The notes under the pieces: generated by a model
The model's database searches: none
The model's input: only the letters and a program-made list of their open reading frames with translations
What the model was told of the DNA's origin: nothing
From: JBHEBG01 sp046557915
GTDB taxonomy: Bacteria > Bacteroidota > Bacteroidia > Flavobacteriales > Flavobacteriaceae
DNA: 64,000 nucleotides
NCBI RefSeq assembly: GCF_046557915.1
Contig: NZ_JBHEBG010000004.1
Coordinates: 434,001 to 498,000 of the forward strand
Reading direction: 5' to 3'
Position numbers and translations under genes: made by a program
Shown here: in pieces, positions 55,433 to 64,000 of the stretch
Numbering within the stretch: position 1 is the first letter of the stretch
Layout: every line of letters starts with the position of its first letter

Positions 55433-56290
55433 ATGATTTCAGAAGAACAGTTCAACTACGAGATAACAAGTATCATAAAAAATGCTATACGAGAAGATGT
55501 TGGGGATGGGGATCATAGTTCATTAGCCTGCATACCTGAAAACGCGACGGGAAAGGCCAAGCTATTGGTAAAGGATGAAGGCATTATTGCCGGCGTGGCT
55601 TTTGCCAAAGCCGTATTTACCCAGGTAGATAATGGCTTGGTGGTAGATACCAAAATTAATGATGGAACCCATGTAAAGTACGGAGATGTGGTCTTTTTTG
55701 TTGAGGGAAGTTCCCAAAGTATCCTAAAAGCGGAACGTTTGGTGTTGAACGCCATGCAACGTATGAGTGCCATTGCCACCAAGACCAAAAGTTTTGTGGA
55801 TCTGTTGGAGGGCACCGGAACCAAAATTTTGGATACGCGCAAAACAACGCCGGGTATACGGGCATTGGAAAAATGGGCCGTAAAGATAGGGGGGGGAGAA
55901 AACCACCGATTTGCCCTTTACGATATGATTATGCTAAAAGACAACCATATCGATTTTGCTGGTGGTATTACAAAAGCCATTACAAAGACCAAGGACTATC
56001 TTGAAACTACCGGGCGTCGTTTAAAAATTATTGTTGAAGCCCGTAATCTAAGCGAAGTTGAGGAAATACTTAAGACCCCGGGTGTCTATCGTATACTTTT
56101 GGATAACTTCAATTATACGGATACAAAAAAAGCAGTAGCCATGATCGGGGATAATTGTCTTACCGAATCTTCTGGGGGAATCAATGAAACAACCATTCGT
56201 AACTACGCGGAATGCGGGGTAGATTATATATCCTCTGGTGCCCTTACACATTCTGTACATAATATGGACCTAAGTCTTAAAGCAGTTTAG
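55433..56290 (+). CDS. nadC: Nicotinate-nucleotide pyrophosphorylase (quinolinate phosphoribosyltransferase)
   Basis: The product has 285 residues from ATG 55433; the frame continues to 55388 but that part is non-conserved. It has REDVGDGDHSSLACI near the N-terminus, RLVLNAMQRMSAIAT, ILDTRKTTPGIRALEKWAVKIGGGENHRFALYDMIMLKDNHI, and VEARNLSEVEEIL, all hallmarks. It condenses quinolinate and PRPP in NAD synthesis. Its stop (56288-56290) directly precedes the ATG of the YihY gene, so the two are coupled. nadA and nadB are not in view. Confidence 0.97.
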   Translation: MISEEQFNYEITSIIKNAIREDVGDGDHSSLACIPENATGKAKLLVKDEGIIAGVAFAKAVFTQVDNGLVVDTKINDGTHVKYGDVVFFVEGSSQSILKAERLVLNAMQRMSAIATKTKSFVDLLEGTGTKILDTRKTTPGIRALEKWAVKIGGGENHRFALYDMIMLKDNHIDFAGGITKAITKTKDYLETTGRRLKIIVEARNLSEVEEILKTPGVYRILLDNFNYTDTKKAVAMIGDNCLTESSGGINETTIRNYAECGVDYISSGALTHSVHNMDLSLKAV

Positions 56291-57256
56291 ATGTCGCAGG
56301 AGATAGAGGAAAAATTGGATAAGATTCCAGTAGTAAATTGGATTGTAAGGCTTTTAAAAAGTATTAGGCTCCGTGCCTTTGAAGGTCTTTCTTTTTATGA
56401 TTTAATAGAAATGTACTTTTTAGGAATTGTTAAAGGAGCACTATCCACAAGGGCCAGTTCCATTGCCTTTAGTTTGTTTATGGCACTCTTTCCTTTGTTG
56501 ATATTCATGATTACCCTGATTCCTTTCATTATACCCTATGTAAGTTTGGGAAACGAAAATTTTGACGCGCAGTTCTTGGTTTTTTTAGAATCGTTTCTTC
56601 CTTCTGCCACAAGTGATTATTTTGGTGATATCTACCAACAGATTAAAGACCAAAAGCGGGGTGGTTTATTATCTTCCTCTTTTGTAGTATCCATTTTCTT
56701 AATGGCCAATGGGGTAAATGCCATTTTCGGCGGCTTTGAGAATTCGTATCACGTAGAGTTGGCCCGTAATTTCTTTAGGCAATACATCTATGCCCTAATG
56801 GTGGGTTTAATACTATCTATTTTACTTTTAATCGGTGCCGTGGCCTTTGTGTATTTCGAATTTTATGTGGTGGAATACCTTAGCGAGTTCGCGGCCAAGA
56901 CCAGGGGGTACGATTTGGAAGAGAACGATATCGTAGGGGTACAAATTGGCAAGGTGCTTTTTTTTAGTGTACTGTCTTACTTTACTACGGCAATTTTATA
57001 TTATTTTGGGACTGCAGAAGGTAGGCAAGCACGGTTTTTCTCTGCCGGTGCCCTTATGACCACACTGTTATTTTTGCTAACATCCTATCTGTTTGGGGTC
57101 TATGTAGAAAAATTTGCCCGCTACAACGAATTATATGGGGCGTTGGGAGGATTATTGATCCTAATGGTCTATATATGGTTAAATTCCAATATATTGCTGC
57201 TTGGTTTTGAATTGAACGGTACCCTAAATTCTTTAAGAAAAAAATACAAGGAGTAA
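56291..57256 (+). CDS. YihY/BrkB-family inner membrane protein
   Basis: The product has 321 residues. It has six transmembrane helices, LSTRASSIAFSLFMALFPLLIFMITLIPFI opening the domain, and a C-terminal GALGGLLILMVYIWLNSNILLLGFELN, the most conserved part of YihY. Early reports named relatives as RNase BN, which is not accepted. Function is uncertain (possibly envelope transport). It begins right after the nadC stop and is followed after two bases by the DUF2147 gene, forming nadC-yihY-DUF2147-priA. Confidence 0.93.
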   Translation: MSQEIEEKLDKIPVVNWIVRLLKSIRLRAFEGLSFYDLIEMYFLGIVKGALSTRASSIAFSLFMALFPLLIFMITLIPFIIPYVSLGNENFDAQFLVFLESFLPSATSDYFGDIYQQIKDQKRGGLLSSSFVVSIFLMANGVNAIFGGFENSYHVELARNFFRQYIYALMVGLILSILLLIGAVAFVYFEFYVVEYLSEFAAKTRGYDLEENDIVGVQIGKVLFFSVLSYFTTAILYYFGTAEGRQARFFSAGALMTTLLFLLTSYLFGVYVEKFARYNELYGALGGLLILMVYIWLNSNILLLGFELNGTLNSLRKKYKE

Positions 57257-57258
57257 TA

Positions 57259-57699
57259 ATGAAGTTGAAGATTGTTGTAACCACCCTACTTACCCTGTTT
57301 TTCTTCCTACACGGCAGTTCGCAGAGCATTTTTGGAAAATGGAAGACCATAGATGATAGAACGGGAATGCCCAAAGCCATTGTAGAAGTCTACGAAAAAG
57401 ATGGATTGATGTATGGAAAGATCGACACCATTTTGGAAGCCGGAAGATCCGATGCCAGATGCATAAAATGCAAAGGCGAGCGCAAGGATAAACCCATAGT
57501 TGGCATGCAAATTATAAACGCCCTAAAAAAGAACAGTAAGGGAGAATATAAGGGCAGCACACTTTTTGACCCGGAACAGGCAATGACCTTCCGGTGCAAA
57601 ATCTGGTTAAATCGTGATGACCCGGATAAATTAATGGTGCGGGGCTATCTGGCATTTATTTATCGTACTCAGACCTGGATTAGGCATAAGGAAAAGTAG
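57259..57699 (+). CDS. DUF2147 secreted protein
   Basis: The product has 146 residues. Signal peptide MKLKIVVTTLLTLFFFLHGSSQ, then SIFGKWKTIDDRTGMPKAIVEVYEKDGLMYGKI, CIKCKGERKDKPIVGMQII and a C-terminal GYLAFIYRTQTWIRHK. The 'GxWxTxDDxTGxxxSxVxIY...GKI' start and 'xRGYxGxxxRTQxWxR' end define DUF2147, a lipocalin-like beta-barrel fold. A CxxC-like CIKC pair sits in the middle. Ligand unknown. Located two bases after yihY and 11 before priA, probably one transcript. Confidence 0.92.
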   Translation: MKLKIVVTTLLTLFFFLHGSSQSIFGKWKTIDDRTGMPKAIVEVYEKDGLMYGKIDTILEAGRSDARCIKCKGERKDKPIVGMQIINALKKNSKGEYKGSTLFDPEQAMTFRCKIWLNRDDPDKLMVRGYLAFIYRTQTWIRHKEK

Positions 57700-57710
57700 C
57701 TAATCGAGAT

Positions 57711-60164
57711 ATGCAACATTTTATAGATGTAATCTTACCCATTCCCTTAGAAAAACTCTTTACCTATAGTATTTCTGCTTCGGAAGCCTCCATTTTGGAA
57801 GTGGGTATGCGCGTTGCGGTCCCTTTTGGAAAGTCTAAGATATATACGGCTTTGGTGTATAAGGTGCATCAAGATCCACCTTCGGTTTACGAACCCAAGG
57901 ACATCCATCAAATTTTGGATGAACATGCCATAGTTAATGATTATCAATTGGCACATTGGTCGTGGATAGCCTCGTATTACATGTGTACCATAGGCGAAGT
58001 TTTTAGGAGTGCAATTCCAAAGGCCTTGTTGTTGGAAAGCGAGACCCTAATCCTTAAAAACACGGAAGCGGAAGTAGATGAAAGTATGCTGAAGGATGAT
58101 GAGTTCTTGGTCTTTGAAGCCCTTCAATACCAAACTACCCTTACGGTTCAGGAGATAAGTGCCATTGTGGAAAGAAAAAATATTCTTCCTGTATTACAAC
58201 GTTTATTGGAAAAGAACATCGTACTGCTTAAGGAAGAGATATATGAGCAATACAAACCTAAAATGGTTCGCTATGTACGCTTAGGAGCAGCTTATTCATC
58301 CGAGGAGCGGTTGGAGGCATTACTACAAGATTTAACGCGGGCGCCAAAACAAAGTCAGGTAGTGTTATCGCTATTTCAACTTGCAAGCGACAAGAAGCCA
58401 ATTAAGGTTACGGATTTGGAAAAGTATAGCGGTGGTTCGAAAGCTGTAATCAATGCCCTGATCAAAAAAGAGGTTCTGGAAGCGTATTTTATACAAACAG
58501 ACCGGGTACATTATGAGGGCGATGGAGAAAATTCAAGTTTAAAAGAACTGAATGAATATCAACAAAAAGCTTTGGACCATATTTCACAAAGTTTTACCAA
58601 CAAAAAAGTTACACTTTTACATGGGGTAACTTCCTCCGGAAAGACCGAAGTATACGTTAAACTTATCGAAGACTGCATACAAACCGGGAAACAGGTACTA
58701 TACCTCCTTCCGGAGATTGCGCTAACGACACAACTGATCAGTAGATTACAAATGTATTTTGGAGCCAAAGTCTCGGTTTATCATTCCAAATATAATGTTC
58801 AGGAGCGGGTAGAGGTATGGAACAATGTTCTGACCGCCAAACCAAAGGCTCAGATTGTTATTGGGGCCCGTAGTGCCCTGTTTCTGCCCTTTTCTGATTT
58901 GGGGCTCGTTATTGTAGATGAAGAGCACGAGGCGTCCTTTAAACAATACGACCCTGCTCCCAGATACCATGCCAGGGACGCTGCCATAGTGCTTGCCAAT
59001 TTGCACGATTGCCATGTACTGTTGGGTTCGGCCACACCAAGTATTGAAAGCTTTTACAATGTTAAAACAGGTAAATATGGTTTTGCCAGTATTACCCGTA
59101 GGTATGGGAATGTACTGATGCCCGATATGGAATTGGTAGATATTAAGGAGCAGACAAGGAAAAAAAGAATGCAGGGTCATTTTTCGGAACGTCTGTTGGC
59201 CGAAATATCCGAGAAACTGGAAGAAGGCGAGCAGATTATTTTATTTCAGAACAGGAGGGGATATGCCCCTATTGTGGAGTGCACTACATGCGGACACTCG
59301 CCCCAATGCCCAAATTGCGATGTTAGCCTAACCTACCACCAATACAGAAAACAATTACGTTGCCATTATTGTGGTCACCAGATGGCCCTACAAGAAAGTT
59401 GTTTGGCCTGTGGCAGTGCTACTTTGGATACTAAGGGTTTTGGTACGGAACAAGTAGAGCAAGAGTTACAAGAACTCCTCCCAGATGCCAAGGTAGGAAG
59501 AATGGATTTGGACACTACAAGGGGGAAACATGGCTACGAAAAAATAATAACCGCCTTTGAACGGCAAGAAATCGATGTTTTGGTAGGTACCCAGATGTTG
59601 ACCAAGGGTCTCGATTTTAGAAATGTAGGTTTGGTAGGGATAATGAATGCAGACGCATTACTTAATTTTCCCGATTTTAGGGCACACGAACGCAGTTTTC
59701 AATTGTTGACCCAAGTTGCCGGTAGGGCAGGGCGCACCAAAAAAAGGGGGAAGGTAATTATACAGACCTACAATCCTTACCATCAAATATTAAAACAAGT
59801 AACCACTAGTGATTATATAGGTATGTATGAAGAGCAGTTGTATGATCGTGAGCAGTACAAATATCCGCCGGCCAACAGAATTTTAAAGATTACCTTTAAG
59901 CATAGGGATTACAATAAGCTTAATGAAGCCGCTGCCTGGTTTTCCAAATCCTTGAGAAATATACTTCAAGAGGGCGTGCTGGGTCCGGAATACCCTCCAG
60001 TGGCCAGGATACGTAATCAATACCTAAAAAACACGATCGTAAAAATAGGAAAGGAACAGTCCCTGACAAAAACAAAAAATAGCATTAAAAGAATAGAAAA
60101 ATCCTTTAATGCCATTTCTAGTTATAGAAGTGTAAGGGTTATTTACAATATAGATTATTTTTAG
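57711..60164 (+). CDS. priA: Primosomal replication protein N' (PriA helicase)
   Basis: The product has 817 residues. The N-terminal DNA-binding domain starts FIDVILPIPLEKLFTYSI. Helicase motifs follow: LLHGVTSSGKTEVY (Walker A), IVDEEHEASFKQYDPAPRYHARDAA (DEEH box and aromatic loop), LLGSATPSIES, and the double zinc module CTTCGHSPQCPNCDVSL and CHYCGHQM...CLACGS, all eight cysteines present. The C-terminal RVAGRAGR-like QVAGRAGRTKK is motif VI. It restarts stalled replication forks. The stop codon abuts that of the convergent LytTR regulator gene with no base between. Confidence 0.96.
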   Translation: MQHFIDVILPIPLEKLFTYSISASEASILEVGMRVAVPFGKSKIYTALVYKVHQDPPSVYEPKDIHQILDEHAIVNDYQLAHWSWIASYYMCTIGEVFRSAIPKALLLESETLILKNTEAEVDESMLKDDEFLVFEALQYQTTLTVQEISAIVERKNILPVLQRLLEKNIVLLKEEIYEQYKPKMVRYVRLGAAYSSEERLEALLQDLTRAPKQSQVVLSLFQLASDKKPIKVTDLEKYSGGSKAVINALIKKEVLEAYFIQTDRVHYEGDGENSSLKELNEYQQKALDHISQSFTNKKVTLLHGVTSSGKTEVYVKLIEDCIQTGKQVLYLLPEIALTTQLISRLQMYFGAKVSVYHSKYNVQERVEVWNNVLTAKPKAQIVIGARSALFLPFSDLGLVIVDEEHEASFKQYDPAPRYHARDAAIVLANLHDCHVLLGSATPSIESFYNVKTGKYGFASITRRYGNVLMPDMELVDIKEQTRKKRMQGHFSERLLAEISEKLEEGEQIILFQNRRGYAPIVECTTCGHSPQCPNCDVSLTYHQYRKQLRCHYCGHQMALQESCLACGSATLDTKGFGTEQVEQELQELLPDAKVGRMDLDTTRGKHGYEKIITAFERQEIDVLVGTQMLTKGLDFRNVGLVGIMNADALLNFPDFRAHERSFQLLTQVAGRAGRTKKRGKVIIQTYNPYHQILKQVTTSDYIGMYEEQLYDREQYKYPPANRILKITFKHRDYNKLNEAAAWFSKSLRNILQEGVLGPEYPPVARIRNQYLKNTIVKIGKEQSLTKTKNSIKRIEKSFNAISSYRSVRVIYNIDYF

Positions 60165-60857
60165 TTAAACGTTGCTCAATGCTTCGGCCAATTCTGTCTT
60201 TTTGTTTCTACTCAACGGAATTGATCTACCACTAACTTCAACATTTTTGCTATTGAATTTTTCTACCTTCTCCAAGTTCACAATATAGGATTTATGTATC
60301 CTAAGGAATTTTTCTTCCGGTAATTGCTGTTCAAAAGATTTCATAGTAGAAAGTATCACTATGTTAGCCTCATCGGTAACCAATTTTATATAGTCGCCCA
60401 AGGCTTCTATCCATTTGATATCGTTAAGGATAACTTTTCTCTTTTTAAGGTTGCTTTTAACAAAAATATGCTCTTCGTCCTCATTTACCTTGTGGATCTG
60501 CTCATATTTGGCAACAGCTCTTTTTACCGAAGCATCAAACCGGGCCATAGTTATCGGTTTATGAAGGTAATCGGTAACGTCGTAATCAAATGCCTTTAAG
60601 GCATAATCGGGCTTTCCTGTGATTAAAATCACTTGCGGACGGTTTTCCAAGGACTCAAGAAGGTCAAATCCACTAATGATCGGCATTTCAACATCAAGAA
60701 AAATAAGATCTATTTCGTTGTTTTTAATGCCGTTCTTTGCTTCAATTGCATTGCTGTATTCGGCTACCAGCGCTAAGTTTGGGTGGTTGTTTACGAGTTT
60801 TGCAACTGCCATCCGTTGCATGGATGAATCGTCTACAATTATACTTCTTAATTTCAT
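60165..60857 (-). CDS. LytTR-family response regulator
   Basis: The product has 230 residues. A receiver domain (IIVDDSSMQRMAV, phospho-acceptor D55 in LIFLDVEMP, LITGKP with the conserved Thr, and HKP with the Lys) is followed by a LytTR DNA-binding domain: IFVKSNLKKRKVILNDIKWIEALGDYIKLVT, FLRIHKSYIVNLEKVEKF. It would bind a direct-repeat operator when phosphorylated. No 7TM-5TMR or HisKA-type kinase (LytS) is adjacent, so its kinase is encoded elsewhere. Abuts priA tail-to-tail. Confidence 0.95.
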   Translation of the reverse strand: MKLRSIIVDDSSMQRMAVAKLVNNHPNLALVAEYSNAIEAKNGIKNNEIDLIFLDVEMPIISGFDLLESLENRPQVILITGKPDYALKAFDYDVTDYLHKPITMARFDASVKRAVAKYEQIHKVNEDEEHIFVKSNLKKRKVILNDIKWIEALGDYIKLVTDEANIVILSTMKSFEQQLPEEKFLRIHKSYIVNLEKVEKFNSKNVEVSGRSIPLSRNKKTELAEALSNV

Positions 60858-61041
60858 AAAAAGGTTGATTTGTGGGGTTAAATCATCGACAAATTACCGA
60901 AAAAACACGCTCAACTGCAACAAAAGATGTAAACATTGCACTGTTTATTGTGTAATTGGTGATGATCATAGGTTTTTAAAGATTTAGGTTAAGTTCATGT
61001 TTTATTATACTTCTACCTATAACGAAGATTTTTTCATTTTC

Positions 61042-61072
61042 TTGTGATTAGTGTGAATAATTATTACTTTTG
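61042..61072 (+). promoter_or_regulatory. Promoter of the rpsF-rpsR-rplI operon
   Basis: TTG at 61042-61044 and TACTTTTG at 61065-61072 with a 20-base spacer match the Bacteroidota consensus. The -7 element lies 22 bases before the rpsF ATG, leaving a very short leader. Confidence 0.85.
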
Positions 61073-61094
61073 CCCACCAAAAATTTATATAAAT

Positions 61095-61433
61095 ATGAAT
61101 AATTACGAAACTGTTTTCATTTTAAATCCCGTTCTATCAGATACTCAGATAGAGGAAACAGTTAAGAAATTCGAGGATTTCTTAATTAAGAGAAAGGCCA
61201 AAATGGTCGCCAAAGAAAATTGGGGGCTAAAGAAATTGGCCTACGCAATTCAGCACAAAAAAAGTGGTTTTTATCATTTGTTCGAGTTTACAGCTCCTGG
61301 AGAGGTAATTGCACCTTACGAATTGGAATTTAGGAGAGATGAGCGTGTTATGCGCTTTCTAACTGTTAAATTGGACAAACATGCCGTATCATGGGCAGAG
61401 CGAAGAAGAACAAAGTTAAAAGCTAAAGCATAA
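61095..61433 (+). CDS. rpsF: 30S ribosomal protein S6
   Basis: The product has 112 residues from ATG 61095. An in-frame upstream start at 61044 would lie ahead of the promoter's transcription start and is rejected. MNNYETVFILNPVLSDTQIEETVKKFEDFL and GLKKLAYAIQHKKSGFYHLFEF are diagnostic. It pairs with S18 on the platform of the small subunit. The three genes rpsF-rpsR-rplI follow the usual order; gaps are four and 13 bases. The promoter leaves almost no leader, so an S6:S18 autoregulatory leader hairpin is unlikely here. Confidence 0.97.
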   Translation: MNNYETVFILNPVLSDTQIEETVKKFEDFLIKRKAKMVAKENWGLKKLAYAIQHKKSGFYHLFEFTAPGEVIAPYELEFRRDERVMRFLTVKLDKHAVSWAERRRTKLKAKA

Positions 61434-61437
61434 GGAT

Positions 61438-61734
61438 ATGTCTAGTATAGAACAACAAGCCAAAGGCAAGAAAGATGGGGAAATCAGGTATCTGACCCCA
61501 CTGAACATAGAAACCAATAAGCAAAACAAGTATTGCCGATTTAAGCGTTCGGGAATTAAATATGTGGATTATAAAGATCCGGATTTCTTGATGAAATTGG
61601 TAAACGAACAAGGAAAATTACTTCCTAGAAGACTTACGGGTACTTCCTTGAAATATCAGAGAAAAGTGGCAACTGCCGTAAAGAGAGCACGTCACTTAGC
61701 ATTAATGCCCTATGTTGGCGATTTATTAAAGTAA
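61438..61734 (+). CDS. rpsR: 30S ribosomal protein S18
   Basis: The product has 98 residues. The variable N-terminus (MSSIEQQAKGKKDGEIRYLTPLN) precedes the core YCRFKRSGIKYVDYKDPDFLMKLVNEQGKLLPRRLTGTS, where YKD, P-RR and TG contact 16S rRNA and S6. The extra N-terminal 15 residues are typical of the Bacteroidota form. Only one Cys (YCRF) remains of a zinc site, so it is the zinc-free form. Located four bases after rpsF. Confidence 0.97.
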   Translation: MSSIEQQAKGKKDGEIRYLTPLNIETNKQNKYCRFKRSGIKYVDYKDPDFLMKLVNEQGKLLPRRLTGTSLKYQRKVATAVKRARHLALMPYVGDLLK

Positions 61735-61747
61735 AAAAGAGCTAATT

Positions 61748-62203
61748 ATGGAACTTATATTAAAGGAAGACGTACAGAATCTTGGTTTTAAGGACGATTT
61801 GGTAAACGTTAAGAATGGCTTTGGTAGAAACTACCTTATTCCACAGGGATTGGCAATGATGGCTACCCCTTCGGCAAAAAAAGTCCTAGCGGAAAACCTA
61901 AGACAAAAAGCGCATAAGGAGAAGAAAATAATCGATGCCGCCAACAAACAAGGAGAAGCCCTTAAACAGCTCGAAATCAAGATTTCAGCCAAAGTAGGCA
62001 CCGGAGATAAACTGTTTGGTTCTATCACTACGATAGATTTGGCAGACGCCATACAAAAAGCAGGTCATGAGGTTGATAAGAAATTCATCAATATTCAAGG
62101 CGGAAGTGTAAAAAGAACGGGACCATATAATGCCCAAATTAGGTTACACAGGGACGTTATCATCGAATTTCCCTTCGAAGTTATCGCCGAGGCAAAAAAA
62201 TAA
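61748..62203 (+). CDS. rplI: 50S ribosomal protein L9
   Basis: The product has 151 residues, with the two-domain L9 layout: MELILKEDVQNLGFKDDLVNVKNGFGRNYLIPQGLAM is the N-terminal domain, a long connecting helix (about 40-75) and a C-terminal domain beginning ISAKVGTGDKLFGSITTIDLADAIQ. It restrains forward slippage of mRNA and sits at the base of the L1 stalk. Last gene of the rpsF operon; a strong terminator follows. Confidence 0.97.
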   Translation: MELILKEDVQNLGFKDDLVNVKNGFGRNYLIPQGLAMMATPSAKKVLAENLRQKAHKEKKIIDAANKQGEALKQLEIKISAKVGTGDKLFGSITTIDLADAIQKAGHEVDKKFINIQGGSVKRTGPYNAQIRLHRDVIIEFPFEVIAEAKK

Positions 62204-62228
62204 ACCAAAAACGGTTAATAACTTTTTT

Positions 62229-62260
62229 AAGAGCTATGCATGCATAGCTCTTTTTTTTTT
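62229..62260 (+). terminator. Strong terminator of the rpsF-rpsR-rplI operon
   Basis: AAGAGCTATGCA and TGCATAGCTCTT form a perfect 12-base stem, followed by ten T. Confidence 0.95.
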
Positions 62261-62303
62261 CATTAAGTTTACCTTACTTAAACTAATTTAACTCAAACTC
62301 CCT

Positions 62304-64000
62304 ATGAAAAAACTAATACTCCTTAGTGTTACGTTACTTTTGGCGGTTTTTTCCGCTTATTCCCAAGTAACTACTTCCAATATTAGAGGTACTGTAGTAG
62401 ATGATTTGGATGCTCCCTTGTTAGGGGCCAACGTATTGGCCATACATACCCCAACGGGTACTCGTTATGGAGCCATCACCAACGAAGATGGACGATTTAA
62501 TTTGCTAAACTTAAGAGTTGGTGGCCCTTATGAGGTAACTATCTCTTATGTTGGTTTTAAAAACCAGGTTAGAGACGATGTTTTCTTAACCTTGGGTAAG
62601 ACCTTTAACTTTGATTCCAAAATGGTTTCCGAAAGTCAGGCATTGGACGAAGTAATTGTAGTGTCCGATAGAGGTGGTACATTTGGTAGCGACAGAACAG
62701 GTGCGGAGACCAGTGTGGGCAGAAGAGAGCTTACCAGACTACCAACCATCTCCAGGTCTACCAATGACTTTACACGTTTGGAACCCACCGCAAGTGCGGG
62801 TTCTTTTGGAGGTCGTAACGACCAATTCAACAATTTCTCCCTGGATGGAGCTATTTTCAACAACCCATTTGGTTTGGATGCGGCACAGCCAGGCGGGCAA
62901 ACCAATGCGACGCCAATTTCCATAGATGCCATTGACCAGATTCAGGTGAGTACTGCACCATATGATGTAACCCAGGCAGGTTTTACAGGGGCTTCCGTAA
63001 ACGCGGTTACTAAAAGTGGTACCAATGAGTTTTACGGTACCGCCTACGGTTTCTTTAGGAATGATGACCTTACTGGAGGAAAAATTAATGGAGACGATGT
63101 CTTTAAGACAGGTTTGGAACAAAAACAATACGGTTTCAGTGTCGGTGGGCCCATCGTTAAAAATAAATTGTTCTTTTTTGTAAATTTTGAAAGGGATGAG
63201 CTAACGGAATTGGGTACGGACGGTTTTGTGCCCAATAGTGGCAGTGGCGGCATTAATGAAAGTAGAGTATCGGAATCTGATCTTCAGTTGGTAGACAATT
63301 TGTTGCGCCAAGTGGTTGTTGGCCAAGATGGTTCGGGAAATAATATCTTTTATGATCCAGGCAGGTATGAAGGTTTTAATTTCGACCAAGAATCCATAAA
63401 GGGAATACTAAAATTAGATTGGAACATCAACGATAAAAATAGACTGGCGGTTATCTACAACTTCTTGGATGCATCCAAAGGGAAACCGGCAAATAGAAAT
63501 GCAATTCAATTTAGAGGTCCGGATTTGGCCACCCTTCAGTTTGAAAACGCAGGTTATGAAATCAATAACAAGATCCAATCCATTCAGATAGAATTGAATA
63601 GCACCTTGTCCGATGAAGCAACCAATAAACTGCAGATAGGGTATACGCATTTTGATGATTTTAGAAATCCGTTCTCATCTCCCGCACCCAGCATAACCAT
63701 ATTGGATGCGGCCGGTACATCTAACTATATCATAGCCGGGCACGAACCTTTTTCCATAAATAACAGACTAGATCAAAAAGTGCTTCAGATTACGGATAAT
63801 CTTAACTTTTTTAAAGGCGATCATACCTTTACGGTTGGTTTTTCCTTTGAAAAATTTCAATTCGACAACTCCTTTAACCTAGGGGTATATGGAGCGCAGG
63901 GCGTGTTTTTCCCTACTTCCACCATCACCGATTTTCCAACTTTTGCAAGTTCTGGTGATTTACAGGCGGCGTTTGACGGTGCCATTGCGGCAAATGCCGG
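62304..64000 (+). CDS. Oar-like TonB-dependent receptor, 3' end outside window
   Basis: The frame is open from ATG 62304 to the window edge, giving at least 565 residues. A signal peptide (KKLILLSVTLLLAVFSAYSQ) precedes a carboxypeptidase-D-like domain (NIRGTVVDDLDAPLLGANVLA...TPTGTRYGAITNEDGRF), then a TonB-box-like ALDEVIVVSD, and the plug (NDFTRLEPTASAGSFGGRNDQFNNFSLDGAIFNNPFGLD). Barrel segments are FYGTAYGFFRNDDLTG and GFSVGGPIVKNKLFFFVNFERDEL. The 'SVGGPI.K.K.FFF.NFE..' run is the mark of Oar-type receptors, which move peptides or other large substrates. The C-terminal barrel is missing only because the window stops. Confidence 0.93.
   Translation, partial: MKKLILLSVTLLLAVFSAYSQVTTSNIRGTVVDDLDAPLLGANVLAIHTPTGTRYGAITNEDGRFNLLNLRVGGPYEVTISYVGFKNQVRDDVFLTLGKTFNFDSKMVSESQALDEVIVVSDRGGTFGSDRTGAETSVGRRELTRLPTISRSTNDFTRLEPTASAGSFGGRNDQFNNFSLDGAIFNNPFGLDAAQPGGQTNATPISIDAIDQIQVSTAPYDVTQAGFTGASVNAVTKSGTNEFYGTAYGFFRNDDLTGGKINGDDVFKTGLEQKQYGFSVGGPIVKNKLFFFVNFERDELTELGTDGFVPNSGSGGINESRVSESDLQLVDNLLRQVVVGQDGSGNNIFYDPGRYEGFNFDQESIKGILKLDWNINDKNRLAVIYNFLDASKGKPANRNAIQFRGPDLATLQFENAGYEINNKIQSIQIELNSTLSDEATNKLQIGYTHFDDFRNPFSSPAPSITILDAAGTSNYIIAGHEPFSINNRLDQKVLQITDNLNFFKGDHTFTVGFSFEKFQFDNSFNLGVYGAQGVFFPTSTITDFPTFASSGDLQAAFDGAIAANA

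Overview
This window looks like chromosomal DNA of a marine-type member of the Flavobacteriaceae (phylum Bacteroidota). The evidence is AT-rich DNA, TTG/TAnnTTTG promoters instead of -35/-10 boxes, almost no Shine-Dalgarno sequences, Oar-like and BtuB-like TonB receptors, and lineage families (DUF4199, DUF4252, GlmU-family protein, the 'Spy'-type sigma accessory proteins, a SerB-SerA fusion, CarB without its allosteric domain). I would guess the Maribacter/Zobellia/Arenibacter neighbourhood, but the sequence alone does not fix the genus. No tRNA, rRNA, insertion sequence, prophage or CRISPR array was found. The only stretch over 300 bases without a gene is 31557-31894, which holds a cobalamin riboswitch.

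Layout: 1-5.4 kb holds envelope and stress genes: two Spy-like periplasmic proteins, a MauG-type di-heme peroxidase lipoprotein, a BNR/Ycf48-like lipoprotein, and an ECF sigma factor with accessory genes. 5.4-10.5 kb is a leftward block: MsbA-like ABC exporter, phosphohexomutase, membrane glycosyltransferase, DUF4199. 10.6-20.6 kb is housekeeping: L31, GlmU-like protein, MtaB, lytic transglycosylase, L34 and carB. 22.7-26.6 kb encodes the whole oxidative pentose phosphate branch (gnd divergent from zwf-pgl). 28.5-34.7 kb is a cobalamin uptake locus: a leftward binding protein-permease-ATPase operon facing a riboswitch-controlled btuB plus a second binding protein. 36.4-39.1 kb is an ECF sigma operon with three tandem DUF4252 proteins. 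39-50.8 kb is mixed housekeeping (MscS, purB, sirtuin, TrmH, GH13, DEAD-box helicase, RdgB). 51.3-52.7 kb is a satD-DUF3307 pair preceded by three direct repeats. 52.9-64 kb holds serB-serA, rlmH, nadC, priA, a LytTR regulator, rpsF-rpsR-rplI and the start of an Oar-like TonB receptor that runs off the window.

Best candidates for something new: (i) the satD-like protein, which I read as a divergent class III nucleotide-cyclase fold carrying a C-terminal HTH, behind three 23-nt direct repeats and translationally coupled to a membrane protein; (ii) the mutually exclusive hairpins between the cobalamin riboswitch and the btuB start; (iii) the apparent AUU start of the cobalamin ATPase gene; and (iv) several perfect inverted repeats in divergent or upstream regions (21938-21955, 24150-24180, 52784-52920). 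Most of the rest is conventional core genome. All family assignments were made by eye from motifs, without database searches.
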